A stretch of DNA of 64,000 nt, from contig NZ_BGNG01000002.1 of the NCBI RefSeq assembly GCF_003203515.1, positions 124,001 to 188,000 of the forward strand, in the 5' to 3' direction. Below the pieces are notes generated by a model that saw nothing but the letters and a program-made list of their open reading frames with translations, was not told where the DNA came from and did no database searches. Shown here piece by piece: positions 47,801 through 59,861 of the stretch. Numbering within the stretch: position 1 is the first letter of the stretch; every line of letters begins with the position of its first letter. The DNA is from Glaciecola sp. KUL10 (lineage in GTDB: Bacteria; Pseudomonadota; Gammaproteobacteria; Enterobacterales; Alteromonadaceae). The position numbers and the translations under genes are program-made.

Positions 47801-49875
47801 TACATCATTATGAGATTATTCATCCTAGCACAGCGCTCACTTGTGACGTTGCTGACGTTGAAATAAAAGCATGTGCAAACGCATCGTGTTCTCAATTATA
47901 CAGTCAAGCAGTGACCTTAACACTGTCACCTAGCGCGGGTTGGAATGGCGCAAACCCAATCAGTTTTAGCGGAAGCACTACTACTTCGATTAGCAATGCA
48001 AGTGAGGCCAATGTCTCATTGTCTATTGTTAATCCCGATGCGTCGGTGACGTGTTCAAATGGTTGCGATATAGATTTTTCAGACGCTGGTTTTAGGTTCA
48101 TTGATAGCGTCACTGGAAATATATTGTCTCAGCCACATACGCTCGTCGCCCAAACTAATATGAGTGGTATTGCTATTCAAGCGGTTAAAAACGATGCGGG
48201 GGTCTGCGCACCGGTTTTGAGTGGCTCACAAAGCGTCGATATTAGCTACACATGTGACGATAGTGGCGTTTATACATATTCGCCTGGGGTCTGTGTAAGC
48301 CCATTTGCTGGCGTGCCTGTATCTGGCGCTTCCACAAGTTCAGGTAGTATCAATATGACCTTCAACTCAAGTAGCACGGCAACGTTTGCTGGATATAGCT
48401 ATGCAGATGTTGGGCGTCTACAAATTAGGGTCAGTAGCATTATCGACGGCGCTGACATTAGCGCGGCTGAACTTACATTACACTCTATTCCTGAAAGTTT
48501 AAGTGTCAATGCAACCACATCAAATCCAATAATAGCGGATGAGCCCTTCTCTTTTGAAGTTAGTGCGTTAGGCGCGTTAGGGGACGTCATGCCTAGTTAT
48601 CAAGCCAATCAATTACAAACAGACTTTAGACGAATAGCGCCTACCCATACATCATCAAAGGAGGCAAATTTCACTATTCAAAACAGCGTGTCAGTGAGCA
48701 GCATCGATGAATCATCGTCAAGTTTTCAAACTTTAGGGGCAACCAGCTTCAGTTCGGGGCGGCTTAGTTCCTCACAGAGCAAAATAGATGAAGTTGGGAA
48801 TTTCAGTGTCGCATTTAGAGATCAAGATTATTTAGGTAGTGAAATAAACTCCAATACATTAAGTTTTTCAAGGGTCATCCCTGCTTATTTTGATTTGAGT
48901 TTGGATGCTCCGATAAGTATTGCGGACCAATGTTCAAATACCTTTAGTTATATTGGACAAGCACTTGATTTTGAGACAACTCCCAATATCAATGTGACCG
49001 CGTATTCAGCCGATGGCAGTATTACTCAAAATTATTCTGATGATGATTGGCTATTGAGACCAAGTCAGTCGGTTTATAGCAGTGGCGTTTCGCTTGATGA
49101 TCAAAGTGTATACTCTGGTAGTCTATCTGTTGTCGATGTTGGAACAGGCATGAGCCTGGCTGATTACACTGAGTTCACAGGCAAGGGGACCATGAGTTTT
49201 TCTAGCATGGAATTTGTATACGAAAAAATTGCCAATCCCAGCGGTGCAGATGCTTCACCTTTTGATGCAAATTTAAACCTTACTTTAGATAAATCGATTT
49301 TCACTGACAGTGATGGCGTATGTTATCAACCAGATTTTCCTAATGGTGGATGCGCAGACTTTGTAGTGAATGACATATCGGGCACGCAACTGCGATATGG
49401 TCGTCTTAATCTTATCAATACTTTTGGTCCAGAAAATGATTGGCTATTTATGCCGATTCAAGCCGAATATTTAGTCAATGGAACATGGCTGTTAAACAAC
49501 GATGATAATTGTTCAAGTATTGCACTCTCACAACTAACGGGTGACCTTAGCGTTAGTCATGATAGTCAAAGTGAAACAAATATATCGACTCTGATTACCA
49601 ATCTAAGTTCGACGGGTACACTCATGAATGGTTTATCGGACTCTTTAGATTTGAGACTTTCACCTCCCTCTATTGCGGGCGTAAGCGTTTCAGGCTCAGC
49701 GATCGTGACTTTAATACCTCAAAGCAACAGTGGCGCTTGGAATGACCATTTGAATATAGATTGGGATTTAGATGGTGATATTGACAATGCTGATGCACCC
49801 AGTGCAATAGCGACTTTTGGGATATTTAGAGGAAATGATCGAATAATCCATTGGCGCGAAGTTTTTAATGAGTAA
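44804..49875 (+). CDS. mshQ: MshQ-like surface protein with LamG-type domains, split by a frameshift
   Basis: Reads as one 1690-aa protein if one extra T is supplied at the seven-T run 45478-45484; as written, the first frame stops at 45490 after 228 residues. The N-terminal part has a signal peptide (1-28). After the break come three concanavalin/LamG-type jelly rolls (in order, each with DGxxDYVxI-like and WHHIAYTW-type strands), spaced by CxxC motifs (CVSC, CTSC), then a long beta-rich C-terminal region of DUF6701 type found in MshQ. It ends the msh operon as in Vibrio and Shewanella and is probably the large tip or surface adhesin. The break may be true decay, programmed or transcriptional slippage, or a sequencing error. 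Confidence 0.8.
45478..45484 (+). other. Seven-T run at the mshQ frame break
   Basis: GGT TTT TTT ATG TAG in the first frame. A -1 slip on T TTT TTT, or one added U by polymerase slippage, gives GGT TTT TTT TAT GTA and opens the downstream 1460 codons. It is a short homopolymer, so phase variation is also possible. Confidence 0.7.
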
Positions 49876-49947
49876 AAACCTTTTTGATTACTTGCTCAAA
49901 CCCTTATGCATTGGTAAAGTTACTAGATATCATCTAATTACCCAACA

Positions 49948-49979
49948 TTGTGCGCTAGTCTTGCGTTATTGACGCACAA
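49948..49979. repeat. Overlapping inverted repeats upstream of mreB
   Basis: TTGTGCG (49948-49954) can pair with CGCACAA (49973-49979), or TGCGT (49962-49966) with ACGCA (49972-49976); the two hairpins exclude each other. They lie 28 bases before mreB, in the 131-base gap after mshQ. They could end the msh transcript or shape the mreB leader. No T tract follows. Confidence 0.4.
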
Positions 49980-49997
49980 AAATAACAAGAACAATAA

Positions 49998-51048
<1,051 letters not shown>

Positions 51049-51050
<2 letters not shown>

Positions 51051-51072
51051 GCAACTTAATGTTGCCTTTTTT
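51049..51072 (+). terminator. Intrinsic terminator between mreB and mreC
   Basis: Stem AGGCAAC/GTTGCCT (7 bp) with a five-base loop and six T. It overlaps the mreB stop codon and lies six bases before the mreC ATG, so it probably limits mreCD expression relative to mreB. Confidence 0.85.
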
Positions 51073-51077
51073 CTACT

Positions 51078-51947
51078 ATGAATGAAGTTTTCTCACGCGG
51101 TCCTTCGTTATTTTCTCGCTTATTGATAGTGCTCGGACTGTCGATAGCATCAATGCTGATCGACACAAAAGTACAAAGCTTTGAAACGGCACGTACGTAT
51201 TTAAATTCACTTGTAAGCCCACTCCAATATATTGCTAATTTGCCGGGTGCGATGCTCAACTGGAGTTCGCAGAATTTGACATCCAGGCAGCAACTTCTCG
51301 AAGACAATCAACGTTTGACCAGTGAAATAACACTCTTACAAGAGCAGCTTCAAAGGTTCGATATTCTTAAGCTCGAAAACGATAACTTGAGGCGTTTATT
51401 AGATGCACCCATTCGAGAAGGGATGCACAGAATGATTACTGAGTTGATGGCGGTAGATACCAATCCATATAGTCATCAAATTGTAGTCAATAAAGGCGCA
51501 ATAGATGGGGTTTTTCTTGGTCAGTCAGTGTTAGATGAAAGCGGGATAGTCGGACAGGTCTCTGAAGTCAGTACAACCAATAGTCGCGTTCTACTCATCT
51601 CTGATGTGACCCATGCAATTCCAGTGAGAGTAAAACGCAATAATGCTCGCTTTATTGCCAACGGTGATGGAAATATCAATCGTATACAATTACAGCATGT
51701 TGCGCACAGTGCTGATATACAAGAAGGGGATATATTGGTGTCGTCTGGACTTGGTAAAGTATTTCCTGAAGGTTACCCCGTCGCTAAGATAACGTCTATT
51801 ATCAGGGATGAAAGCCGTCCGTTTGCTCAAGTTGTTGCAGAGCCCATTGCAAAGCTAGATCGTCTTAAATACCTATTACTGTTGTGGCCAGCAGACCTCG
51901 CACCTGAAGGCGCAATCGCACCTAATGCTAGTGAGTTAAGTGAGTGA
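51078..51947 (+). CDS. mreC: Rod-shape-determining protein MreC
   Basis: A 289-aa bitopic periplasmic protein. The start MNEVFSRGPSLFSRLL is typical; a membrane helix covers about 13-30, a coiled coil about 68-110, then the beta-barrel MreC domain. It scaffolds MreD, RodA and PBP2. No Shine-Dalgarno is visible before the ATG, because the preceding bases are the T tract of the terminator. The stop overlaps the mreD GTG. Confidence 0.95.
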   Translation: MNEVFSRGPSLFSRLLIVLGLSIASMLIDTKVQSFETARTYLNSLVSPLQYIANLPGAMLNWSSQNLTSRQQLLEDNQRLTSEITLLQEQLQRFDILKLENDNLRRLLDAPIREGMHRMITELMAVDTNPYSHQIVVNKGAIDGVFLGQSVLDESGIVGQVSEVSTTNSRVLLISDVTHAIPVRVKRNNARFIANGDGNINRIQLQHVAHSADIQEGDILVSSGLGKVFPEGYPVAKITSIIRDESRPFAQVVAEPIAKLDRLKYLLLLWPADLAPEGAIAPNASELSE

Positions 51948-52426
51948 ATAAATCATCTGGTAAGTTTTTAATTCCCATCACCATCATCGTAGGCTTTGTG
52001 CTACAAATCATGCCAATGCCAAGTGGTATAGACACTTACAGGCCTGATTGGCTCTTGTTGGTTTTGTGTTACTGGAGCATGGCCTTACCAAACCGCGTCG
52101 GCGTTGGTGTGACCGCGGTATGTGGGATAGTGTTAGATATTCTTTATGGCACGGCTCTAGGTGTTCATAGTTTTGCCATGGCGATACCAGTATTTTTAGT
52201 CGTCGCCAATTACCAGCGCCTACGCAACTATTCAGTTATTCAGCAAGCTATCATGATACTCGTACTGGGTAGTTTGTATCATATGATAATATTTTGGCTT
52301 CAATACTGGTTGACGGGAATTGAATTTAGGTTTGAGTACCTCTTTCCTGTATTTACATCCATTTTTATTTGGCCTTGGTTGTTTTGGTTACTTCGAAAAC
52401 TAAGGCGCGCTTTCGGAGTAAGCTAA
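51944..52426 (+). CDS. mreD: Rod-shape-determining protein MreD
   Basis: A 160-aa integral membrane protein with about five hydrophobic helices across residues 5-150; DWLLLVLCYWSMALPNRVGVG is characteristic (residues 33-53, one continuous block). It works with MreC and MreB in the elongation complex. The start is GTG 51944 overlapping the mreC stop (GTGA), so translation is coupled. The maf gene follows after one base. Confidence 0.93.
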   Translation: MNKSSGKFLIPITIIVGFVLQIMPMPSGIDTYRPDWLLLVLCYWSMALPNRVGVGVTAVCGIVLDILYGTALGVHSFAMAIPVFLVVANYQRLRNYSVIQQAIMILVLGSLYHMIIFWLQYWLTGIEFRFEYLFPVFTSIFIWPWLFWLLRKLRRAFGVS

Positions 52427-52427
52427 T

Positions 52428-53018
52428 ATGCCCGCTCAACAGCCTTTGATTCTCGCGTCCGCTTCTAGTCGACGCGTCGAACTCCTTTCCCATTTAGTTT
52501 GTAATTTTGATAAGATACCAGCAAACATAGATGAGACTATCTACGCTCATGAAACACCTTATGAATATGTTTCGCGTCTGGCCAAAGAAAAAGCTCGAAA
52601 AATATACGAAGTAAACACCCACGCAGCGGTGTTGGGCTCAGATACTATTGTTGTCATTGATGGGCTAATTTTAGGTAAACCTGAAAACATTCGAGATAGC
52701 AAAGAGATGTTAGATAAGCTATCTGGCCGGTGGCATAAAGTAATGACGGCTGTGAGCATTCATTATAAAGATGATGCGCAAGAAAATAAGGCGCTATCCT
52801 GTCTAGTGATAACAGATGTTGAATTTTGTCAGCTTACCGAAAGTGAAATAAGTGACTATTGGCAAACTCAAGAACCATGTGATAAAGCGGGCAGTTATGC
52901 GATTCAAGGCATTGGTGGCAAGTTTGTTAAACAAATAAAAGGCAGTTATAGCTCGGTAGTTGGATTGCCATTGGTTGAGACCAAAGAACTTTTAAAACAG
53001 ATAGGAATAATAACTTGA
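52428..53018 (+). CDS. maf: Maf/YhdE nucleoside triphosphate pyrophosphatase
   Basis: A 196-aa protein that hydrolyses dTTP, UTP or modified nucleotides to monophosphates. The Maf loop ASASSRRVELL is at residues 10-20, and GSDTIVVIDG (near 70) and GKP (near 84) are the other family blocks. It stands between mreD and rng, its usual place in gammaproteobacteria. Its TGA overlaps the TTG start of rng. Confidence 0.94.
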   Translation: MPAQQPLILASASSRRVELLSHLVCNFDKIPANIDETIYAHETPYEYVSRLAKEKARKIYEVNTHAAVLGSDTIVVIDGLILGKPENIRDSKEMLDKLSGRWHKVMTAVSIHYKDDAQENKALSCLVITDVEFCQLTESEISDYWQTQEPCDKAGSYAIQGIGGKFVKQIKGSYSSVVGLPLVETKELLKQIGIIT

Positions 53019-54484
53019 GCGCAGAACTATTAATCAATGTCACTCCTTCAGAATCAAGAGTTGCTTTGATCGAAAATGGCATTCTGCAAGAAATTCACAT
53101 TGAACGCCATGCCAAAAAGGGCATCGTTGGTAATATCTACCGCGGTAAAGTAAGTAGGGTTTTACCAGGAATGCAGGCGGCGTTTGTCGATATTGGTCTA
53201 GACAAAGCTGCTTTTCTCCATGCTTCTGATATTGCTATGCATGACGAGCTTGAAGGCGAAGTATCTGAATCTCCTATTGAGAAAAAAGACATTCGAGAGT
53301 TAGTCAGAGACGGTCAACATATTGTTGTACAAGTTGTTAAAGATCCAATCGGTACAAAAGGTGCACGACTAACAACCGACATCACTATTCCATCACGGTA
53401 TTTGGTATTCATGCCAAGTGTTTCGCATGTGGGCGTATCTCAACGTATTGAGGACGAGGCAGAAAGAGAGCGCTTAAAAGAACTCGTTAATCAACTTAAC
53501 AATGGTGAGCAAAGTGGTTTTATTCTTCGCACTGCTGCTGAGGGGGTGTCTGAAACCGAATTAAACCAAGATGCTGCTTTTTTACGTCGCTTGTGGGCAA
53601 AAATCCAAGAACGAATGAGTTCTAAAAGATCTAACGTGCTGTATTTGGATTTACCGCTCGCGAGGCGGGTGCTGAGAGACTTTGTTGGCACAGAGCTTGA
53701 CCGCATTAGAATCGATTCAAAACTCACTTTTCAAGAGTTAGAACAATTTACCCAGGATTATGTTCCCGAATTAAGCTCTAAACTAGAGACCTACACGGGC
53801 GACCGTCCTATCTTTGACCTTTATGACGTTGAAAATGAAGCGCAACGTGCGCTTGAACGACGAGTCGATTTAAAATCCGGCGGCTATTTGATCATTGACC
53901 AAACTGAAGCGTTAACGACTGTCGATGTGAATACAGGAGCTTTTGTTGGGCACCGCAACTTAGAAGAGACAATATTTAACACCAATATCGAGGCAACAGT
54001 GGCGATCGCACGCCAGCTCAGGCTACGCAACTTAGGCGGCATGATTTTAATTGATTTCATCGACATGACTGAACCTGACCACCAAAGACGAGTCTTACAT
54101 AGTCTAGAAGTCGCTATGAACAAAGACCGTGCTAAGTCTAATATCCATGGATTCACGGCTTTAGGGCTCGTAGAAATGACTCGAAAACGCACACGAGAAA
54201 GCCTAGAGCATGTGCTTTGTGGCGAATGTCCTGTTTGCAAAGGCCGAGGAAGCATTAAGACCATTGAAACTATTTGCTTTGAAATCATGCGAGAAATTGT
54301 CCGCGTAAATCGGGCCTATGATGCAGATAAATTTGTGGTTTACGCATCGAGTGTGGTTGCTGATGCGCTACTAGGTGAAGAATCACATATGCTAGCGGAG
54401 CTAGAGGTGTTTGTCGCTAAACAAATAAAGGTACAAACTGAATTGCTATATCACCAAGATAAATTTGACGTGGTCATGATGTGA
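53015..54484 (+). CDS. rng: Ribonuclease G
   Basis: A 489-aa endoribonuclease that matures the 16S rRNA 5' end and degrades mRNA. The S1-like RNA-binding part (about 37-125) contains RGKVSRVLPGMQAAFVDIG; the catalytic region has TVDVNTGAFVG (about 307-317) and LIDFIDM (about 347-353) with the magnesium-binding aspartates, and the zinc-link CPVCKGRG is near 410. The start is TTG 53015 overlapping the maf stop. Its TGA overlaps the yhdP GTG. Confidence 0.97.
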   Translation: MSAELLINVTPSESRVALIENGILQEIHIERHAKKGIVGNIYRGKVSRVLPGMQAAFVDIGLDKAAFLHASDIAMHDELEGEVSESPIEKKDIRELVRDGQHIVVQVVKDPIGTKGARLTTDITIPSRYLVFMPSVSHVGVSQRIEDEAERERLKELVNQLNNGEQSGFILRTAAEGVSETELNQDAAFLRRLWAKIQERMSSKRSNVLYLDLPLARRVLRDFVGTELDRIRIDSKLTFQELEQFTQDYVPELSSKLETYTGDRPIFDLYDVENEAQRALERRVDLKSGGYLIIDQTEALTTVDVNTGAFVGHRNLEETIFNTNIEATVAIARQLRLRNLGGMILIDFIDMTEPDHQRRVLHSLEVAMNKDRAKSNIHGFTALGLVEMTRKRTRESLEHVLCGECPVCKGRGSIKTIETICFEIMREIVRVNRAYDADKFVVYASSVVADALLGEESHMLAELEVFVAKQIKVQTELLYHQDKFDVVMM

Positions 54485-57400
54485 ATAAACTCACTAGTGT
54501 TGCCACACTGATCGTTCGAGCATTATGGTCAATGTTTGCCATAACGCTTGTCGTGTTTGCGATATTAGTCAGTGCAGTTCGCTATTCTTTACCCTACCTT
54601 AATGACCAAAAACATTACATCGAAGAGTATGTGTTCTCTCAGTACGGCGTACAATTATACATTGGCAGTATAGATGCAAAGTGGCAGGGAAGTGGCCCTC
54701 AACTTGTCCTTCAAAACGTCAGCCTTCCGCAAAGTGATGTGTCGCCAATCGAACTAAGTATTAAAGATATTTATGTACATATTGAGTTTTGGGAAAGTTT
54801 ATTAAATCAACGACTAGTTTCTAAAAACTTTAATTTAGACGGACTAGCGTTGCGAGTTAACGTTCAACAAATTGAAGCCTCTGATAATGATTTTCCGATA
54901 ATTGATGCACTTGAAGGCTTATTTTTAGAACAATTAAAAGTGTTCTCAGTGACCGATAGTACAGTTTCAATTGTTACGAAAAACACAAGTGAATCGGTGA
55001 ACATTGAAAGCCTTTCTTGGTTAAACAAAGGTACTCGCCACCAAGGACAAGGCCGCCTTCAAATTGCTGAATTGGCAAATAATTCGGCTTATTTTGTCAT
55101 TGATTTATACACCGTTTCAGAATCTATCAATGGGACAGTATATGCAAAGGCAGAAGCACTTGATATATCGCCTTGGTTCAATGAGTTCAGTCAACTGCAA
55201 AGCCAGTTAAAGGAAGGTCGCGGTAATTTTGAGGTATGGGGCCAAATTAAAGCGCGCCAGTTAACTAAAATCAACGGCAGTATTAAGCCAAGCCAATTTG
55301 TCTGGCAACAAGGTGAGGCGGAATTCAATAGCTCTATTGATGGCGGTACGTTTTCACTCATACCGAATAAGTCAGATTGGTTGTTTTCTGTAAATGCCTT
55401 GAAACTAAATGTATTGGGAAACAGCGTTTCAACTAGCGTTAATGGAAAGATAAGCGCTGATCAACAGGTAAGCCTAAGCTTAGGGAAGGTCACAGACATC
55501 GCACCTTTTATTGAGTTTGCAAGCCGATTGAACCCAAATACCGGTGATACGATTTTAAATATTGCGCCTACTGCTTCGCTTACCGCTTTTGATTTGCAGA
55601 TCAATCCACAGCGCAATATTAGTATAAGTGCGAGTCTTGATGACATCTCATGGTTAGCGCATAACAAAATCCCCGGTGTAAATAAGCTAAGCGCTGACCT
55701 TTACTGGCATGACGATGTTTTAAATTTGGCAATAAGTGGAGAGAGTATTCAGTTAACTTCGACAAATATTTTTGACGAAGATCTTCTAATTGACAGGCTT
55801 GAAATACCAATAAAAGCCTTAAAACATAATGAAAGCTGGGAAATAAGTGCTGATGCTATTCAGCTTAGTAGTCAAACGCTTAACATTGAGAGTGGATTGC
55901 ATTATACGGCGCGCTCTAATGAGCTTAGCGCGTTTGCGAGTATTCCTAGCTTGACTAATCAAGCCTTAAAAAAGTACCTACCGTCTAAAATACTTGGGCA
56001 AAAAGCCACCGGTTTTTTAACGAGAGCATTTAACGAGAATGGTCGTGTTGAGAGCGCAACGGCATTATGGCAGGGCGAGCTCGGTAACTTTCCTTTTGAC
56101 AAAAATGATGGCGTATTTTTAGCTAATATGTCGCTGAAGGACTCTGACTTTGTATTCTCTAGTCAGTGGCCACAAATTACGAATATGGACATTGACCTTA
56201 ATTTTGTCAATAACGATTTAATGATGGAGGCCAGCAAGGGGAATCTCGATAGTATCGCGTTATCCAATGTAAATGCACGCATTCCTGTACTATCCAAGTC
56301 GCGCGATTTGATTATTGAAGCGGATATTGCGGCGACCGGAACTCAGGTAAGTCGCCTGATGTTAAAAAGCAGCTTATCTGATTCATTGGGTAAATTATTG
56401 AGTGAAGATCTGATTATTGACAAGCAACTAGAGGCAAATTTAAGCCTTTATGTACCGCTTGATAGCCCAGCAGACACATCAGCCAGTGGTCGTGTTAAAT
56501 TTAACGAGAACTCAGTTTTACTGTCAAAACTTGATTTGAAGCTAGAGTCACTCGAAGGAGAGCTGAGGTTTACTGACGATTCTGTTAAATTCAATGATAT
56601 GGCCGCGTTCCTGTTTAAACAACCTATCACAATTGATTATAACAGCGCTGTATCAGACGAAGGTTATCGTTTAGACGCTATAATTGAAGGTAAATGGGAT
56701 GTCGACAAAACGGCTCAATTGATAGCTCAACCACTAACAAAAGAATTGGATGGTGAAATAAATTGGAATGGTGTCGTTAATGCCACTATTCAAAAAGAGG
56801 CGTTTGACTACGCTGCAACCATATTTAGCTCACTAAAAGAGACGAACAGTAGCTTGCCCTTTCCCTTTGCGACTGAGCAAAACCAATCGTTACCCTTAAG
56901 GATTGTTTCTAGAGGAAATAACCAAGCCAGTAACCTATCAGTTTCTTTAGGTGATGACGTTCAATTTGACGGAATTTTACCTCATAAAGAAAAGCAATTT
57001 AGTCGCGCTCACCTCGCTTTAGGTAAAACTGATTTTATTGGTTTAGGGCTAGGTTTGAGTATCAGTGCCAACTTGCCGCAAATCGATGTATTGCCTTGGT
57101 ACCAAACCATTGATGCCGTCATAAAGTCATCCACATCTTCAAAAAAACCTGTCTTCCCTCAACCATCTCGCTTATTTATTGAAACAGATACTTTGGTGAT
57201 TGCTCAACAGCCTTTTAATGATGTTGATATGGTAGTTAAGAATGAAAATGGTAATTGGTTACTGGATCTAAATTCGGATGAAACCAAGGCCAACATAACG
57301 TTCTATCAAGAGTGGTTAGAACGAGGTATAAAAATAGAGGCGGACTTTTTACGAATAGATGAATTTGTAAAGTCTGATGGTCAGACAAAACGCGACTTTG

Positions 57401-58317
57401 AGCCACAAATCCTTCCCCCGATATACTTCACCTGTCGACAATGTGAAATTCTTTCTAATAAGTTGGGTGAAGTAAGGATAGAAACATTTCCAAATGATGA
57501 CGGCATGCGAATCGACAAAATTTTCTTCAATGGTGAACATGGCGTGTTTGATGCTGATGGACAGTGGTATAAACGCAATGGTGACCACTACACCTTTATC
57601 AATGGAGATCTTGAGAGTAATGACTTTGGTGCATTCTTAAAGGATTTTAAATTTGATTCAGGAATTAAAGACTCGGAAGCGGACATCGATTTTGCGATCA
57701 CTTGGAAAAATTCTCCGTTGGATTTCACATTTTCAGAACTAGATGGTGAATTGCAATGGAACTTAAGCGACGGCTATTTGACCGAGCTTAGCGATAAAGG
57801 TTCTCGTATTTTCACACTCTTGAGCTTAGAGTCGCTGGTCCGCAAGTTAAGTTTAGATTTCAGAGACGTTTTTGCTAAAGGTTTTTTCTATGACAATATG
57901 GAAGGAACGATTCAAATAACGCAAGGTAAGGCTGATACGCGTGATACTATTATTGACGGTGGCGCGGGCGAAATGACTATCTATGGCTATACTGATTTAG
58001 ACAGTCGAGAGTTAAACTACAATGTTAGTTTTACGCCGAAAGTGACAGGTAATCTTCCTGTACTTATTTACTTTATGGTCAATCCACCAACCGCGATAGC
58101 TGCGTTAGCGCTTGATCAGGTACTAACCTCAACCAAAGTTATCTCAAACGTTAATTATTCAATTACCGGCACCTTAGATGAACCTATTTTGCTTGAGACT
58201 GGTCGAGACAGCACCGAAGTGGAGCTGCCTGCAAGGCGAGATATTCCTACTAATGATGAGCCTTTTATTCCGCCAACCGTAGACGATACTATAACTATAG
58301 AAGTCGACGATTCATAA
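54481..58317 (+). CDS. yhdP: YhdP family AsmA-like envelope protein
   Basis: A 1278-aa protein with an N-terminal membrane helix (about residues 10-32) and a long beta-rich periplasmic region ending in an AsmA/TamB-like C-terminal domain (YNVSFTPKVTGNLPV near 1180, then two short hydrophobic stretches). YhdP is one of the proteins thought to bridge the periplasm for phospholipid transport to the outer membrane. The start is GTG 54481, overlapping the rng stop. In many relatives a nitrilase gene separates yhdP from tldD; here there is none. Confidence 0.94.
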   Translation: MNKLTSVATLIVRALWSMFAITLVVFAILVSAVRYSLPYLNDQKHYIEEYVFSQYGVQLYIGSIDAKWQGSGPQLVLQNVSLPQSDVSPIELSIKDIYVHIEFWESLLNQRLVSKNFNLDGLALRVNVQQIEASDNDFPIIDALEGLFLEQLKVFSVTDSTVSIVTKNTSESVNIESLSWLNKGTRHQGQGRLQIAELANNSAYFVIDLYTVSESINGTVYAKAEALDISPWFNEFSQLQSQLKEGRGNFEVWGQIKARQLTKINGSIKPSQFVWQQGEAEFNSSIDGGTFSLIPNKSDWLFSVNALKLNVLGNSVSTSVNGKISADQQVSLSLGKVTDIAPFIEFASRLNPNTGDTILNIAPTASLTAFDLQINPQRNISISASLDDISWLAHNKIPGVNKLSADLYWHDDVLNLAISGESIQLTSTNIFDEDLLIDRLEIPIKALKHNESWEISADAIQLSSQTLNIESGLHYTARSNELSAFASIPSLTNQALKKYLPSKILGQKATGFLTRAFNENGRVESATALWQGELGNFPFDKNDGVFLANMSLKDSDFVFSSQWPQITNMDIDLNFVNNDLMMEASKGNLDSIALSNVNARIPVLSKSRDLIIEADIAATGTQVSRLMLKSSLSDSLGKLLSEDLIIDKQLEANLSLYVPLDSPADTSASGRVKFNENSVLLSKLDLKLESLEGELRFTDDSVKFNDMAAFLFKQPITIDYNSAVSDEGYRLDAIIEGKWDVDKTAQLIAQPLTKELDGEINWNGVVNATIQKEAFDYAATIFSSLKETNSSLPFPFATEQNQSLPLRIVSRGNNQASNLSVSLGDDVQFDGILPHKEKQFSRAHLALGKTDFIGLGLGLSISANLPQIDVLPWYQTIDAVIKSSTSSKKPVFPQPSRLFIETDTLVIAQQPFNDVDMVVKNENGNWLLDLNSDETKANITFYQEWLERGIKIEADFLRIDEFVKSDGQTKRDFEPQILPPIYFTCRQCEILSNKLGEVRIETFPNDDGMRIDKIFFNGEHGVFDADGQWYKRNGDHYTFINGDLESNDFGAFLKDFKFDSGIKDSEADIDFAITWKNSPLDFTFSELDGELQWNLSDGYLTELSDKGSRIFTLLSLESLVRKLSLDFRDVFAKGFFYDNMEGTIQITQGKADTRDTIIDGGAGEMTIYGYTDLDSRELNYNVSFTPKVTGNLPVLIYFMVNPPTAIAALALDQVLTSTKVISNVNYSITGTLDEPILLETGRDSTEVELPARRDIPTNDEPFIPPTVDDTITIEVDDS

Positions 58318-58415
58318 ATGTCCACTTGGGTAAGTTTAATTGGCTAAGTAGTGCTTTCAACGTACAATCAACCTCAACACATCGATTTGAATAAAATACC
58401 CCTAAGGAAATGATA

Positions 58416-59861
58416 GTGCCGCAAAATGTCGTGGATAATCTGTTGCAAACTTCAGGCCTTACACCGTCAATGCTATCGGGCATGATAGATGGAATATTGT
58501 CTTATAAAATTAATTTTGCTGACCTATATTTTCAATCAAGTCAGCATGAAAGCTGGGTAATGGAAGACGGTATCATAAAAGATGGAAGTTATAATATTGA
58601 ACGGGGTGTCGGTGTACGCGCTATATCAGGAGAAAAAACAGGTTTTGCTTATTCAGATGAAATATCAAAGGAAGCACTTGAAAAAGCATGTCGAGCTGCT
58701 AGAGGCATTTCTGTTGATGGTCGAGCGTTAAAAGTCGCAGGATTTAAGACAGCTTCGCATGTTGACACGGTTTATTCCCCGTCAAATCCAATTGCGAGCA
58801 TGAAAGATCAAGATAAAATTGAGCTTTTAAAAGCAGTCGATGCCTATATCCGCGAGCAAGCACCTGATGTTTCACAAATTATGGTCAGCCTGACGGGCGT
58901 ATATGAAGAGGTCTTAGTCGCCGCCAGTGATGGCACCTTCGCAAGTGATATTCGTCCATTAATAAGGCTCAACTGCTCAGTATTACTTGAATCGAATGGA
59001 AAACGTGAACGCGGAAGCTCTGGCGCGGGAGGAAGAAGAAGCTATGATTTCTTTTATTCAACTTCGTCTGATAAACCGCTTTATAAAGTCATTGCCGACG
59101 ATGCTTTACATATGGCAAGAGTAAATCTCAAAGCAGTAAATGCGCCAGCAGGACTGATGCCAGTAGTGTTGGGGAATGGTTGGCCGGGTGTATTGTTACA
59201 CGAAGCAGTTGGACATGGTTTGGAAGGCGACTTTAACAGAAAAGGTGCATCGACATTCAGTGGTCGCATCGGCGAGCAGGTAGCTGCTAAAGGTGTTACC
59301 GTGATTGACAATGGTACGATGCCTGATAGACGAGGTTCATTAACGATTGACGATGAAGGTACACCAACACAAGAAAATATCTTAATCGAAGATGGTGTTT
59401 TAAAAGGCTACATGCAAGACAAACAAAACGCAGAGTTGATGGGTGTAAAACCTACAGGAAATGGCAGACGTGAGTCTTATGCACATCTACCCATGCCAAG
59501 GATGACTAATACTTATATGCTTGGTGGTCAACATTCTCAACAAGATATCATCGCGACGGTCGAAAAAGGTGTGTTTGCACCAAACTTTGGTGGTGGGCAG
59601 GTCGATATCACATCAGGAAAGTTTGTATTTTCAACATCTGAAGCATATTTAATTGAAAACGGCAAGGTAACGACGCCGATAAAAGGAGCAACGCTGATTG
59701 GTAATGGACCAGAAGTTATGCAAAAGATTTCAATGATAGGAAACGACTTATCTATTGATAATGGTATTGGTGTGTGTGGTAAAGACGGTCAATCTGTTCC
59801 AGTCGGTGTAGGGCAGCCTACCTTAAAAGTTGATGAGCTAACCGTTGGTGGAACGGCCTAA
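58416..59861 (+). CDS. tldD: Metalloprotease TldD
   Basis: A 481-aa protease subunit that works with TldE (PmbA) on peptides such as microcins and CcdA. The zinc motif HEAVGH lies in [14 protein letters not shown] (about residues 256-269), and the C-terminal domain blocks [12 protein letters not shown] and [11 protein letters not shown] are present. I prefer GTG 58416, since AAGGAA (58404-58409) is six bases before it; ATG 58410 is too close to that site. The 3' end overlaps the convergent MBL gene by 24 bases. Confidence 0.96.
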   Translation: MPQNVVDNLLQTSGLTPSMLSGMIDGILSYKINFADLYFQSSQHESWVMEDGIIKDGSYNIERGVGVRAISGEKTGFAYSDEISKEALEKACRAARGISVDGRALKVAGFKTASHVDTVYSPSNPIASMKDQDKIELLKAVDAYIREQAPDVSQIMVSLTGVYEEVLVAASDGTFASDIRPLIRLNCSVLLESNGKRERGSSGAGGRRSYDFFYSTSSDKPLYKVIADDALHMARVNLKAVNAPAGLMPVVLGNGWPGVLLHEAVGHGLEGDFNRKGASTFSGRIGEQVAAKGVTVIDNGTMPDRRGSLTIDDEGTPTQENILIEDGVLKGYMQDKQNAELMGVKPTGNGRRESYAHLPMPRMTNTYMLGGQHSQQDIIATVEKGVFAPNFGGGQVDITSGKFVFSTSEAYLIENGKVTTPIKGATLIGNGPEVMQKISMIGNDLSIDNGIGVCGKDGQSVPVGVGQPTLKVDELTVGGTA

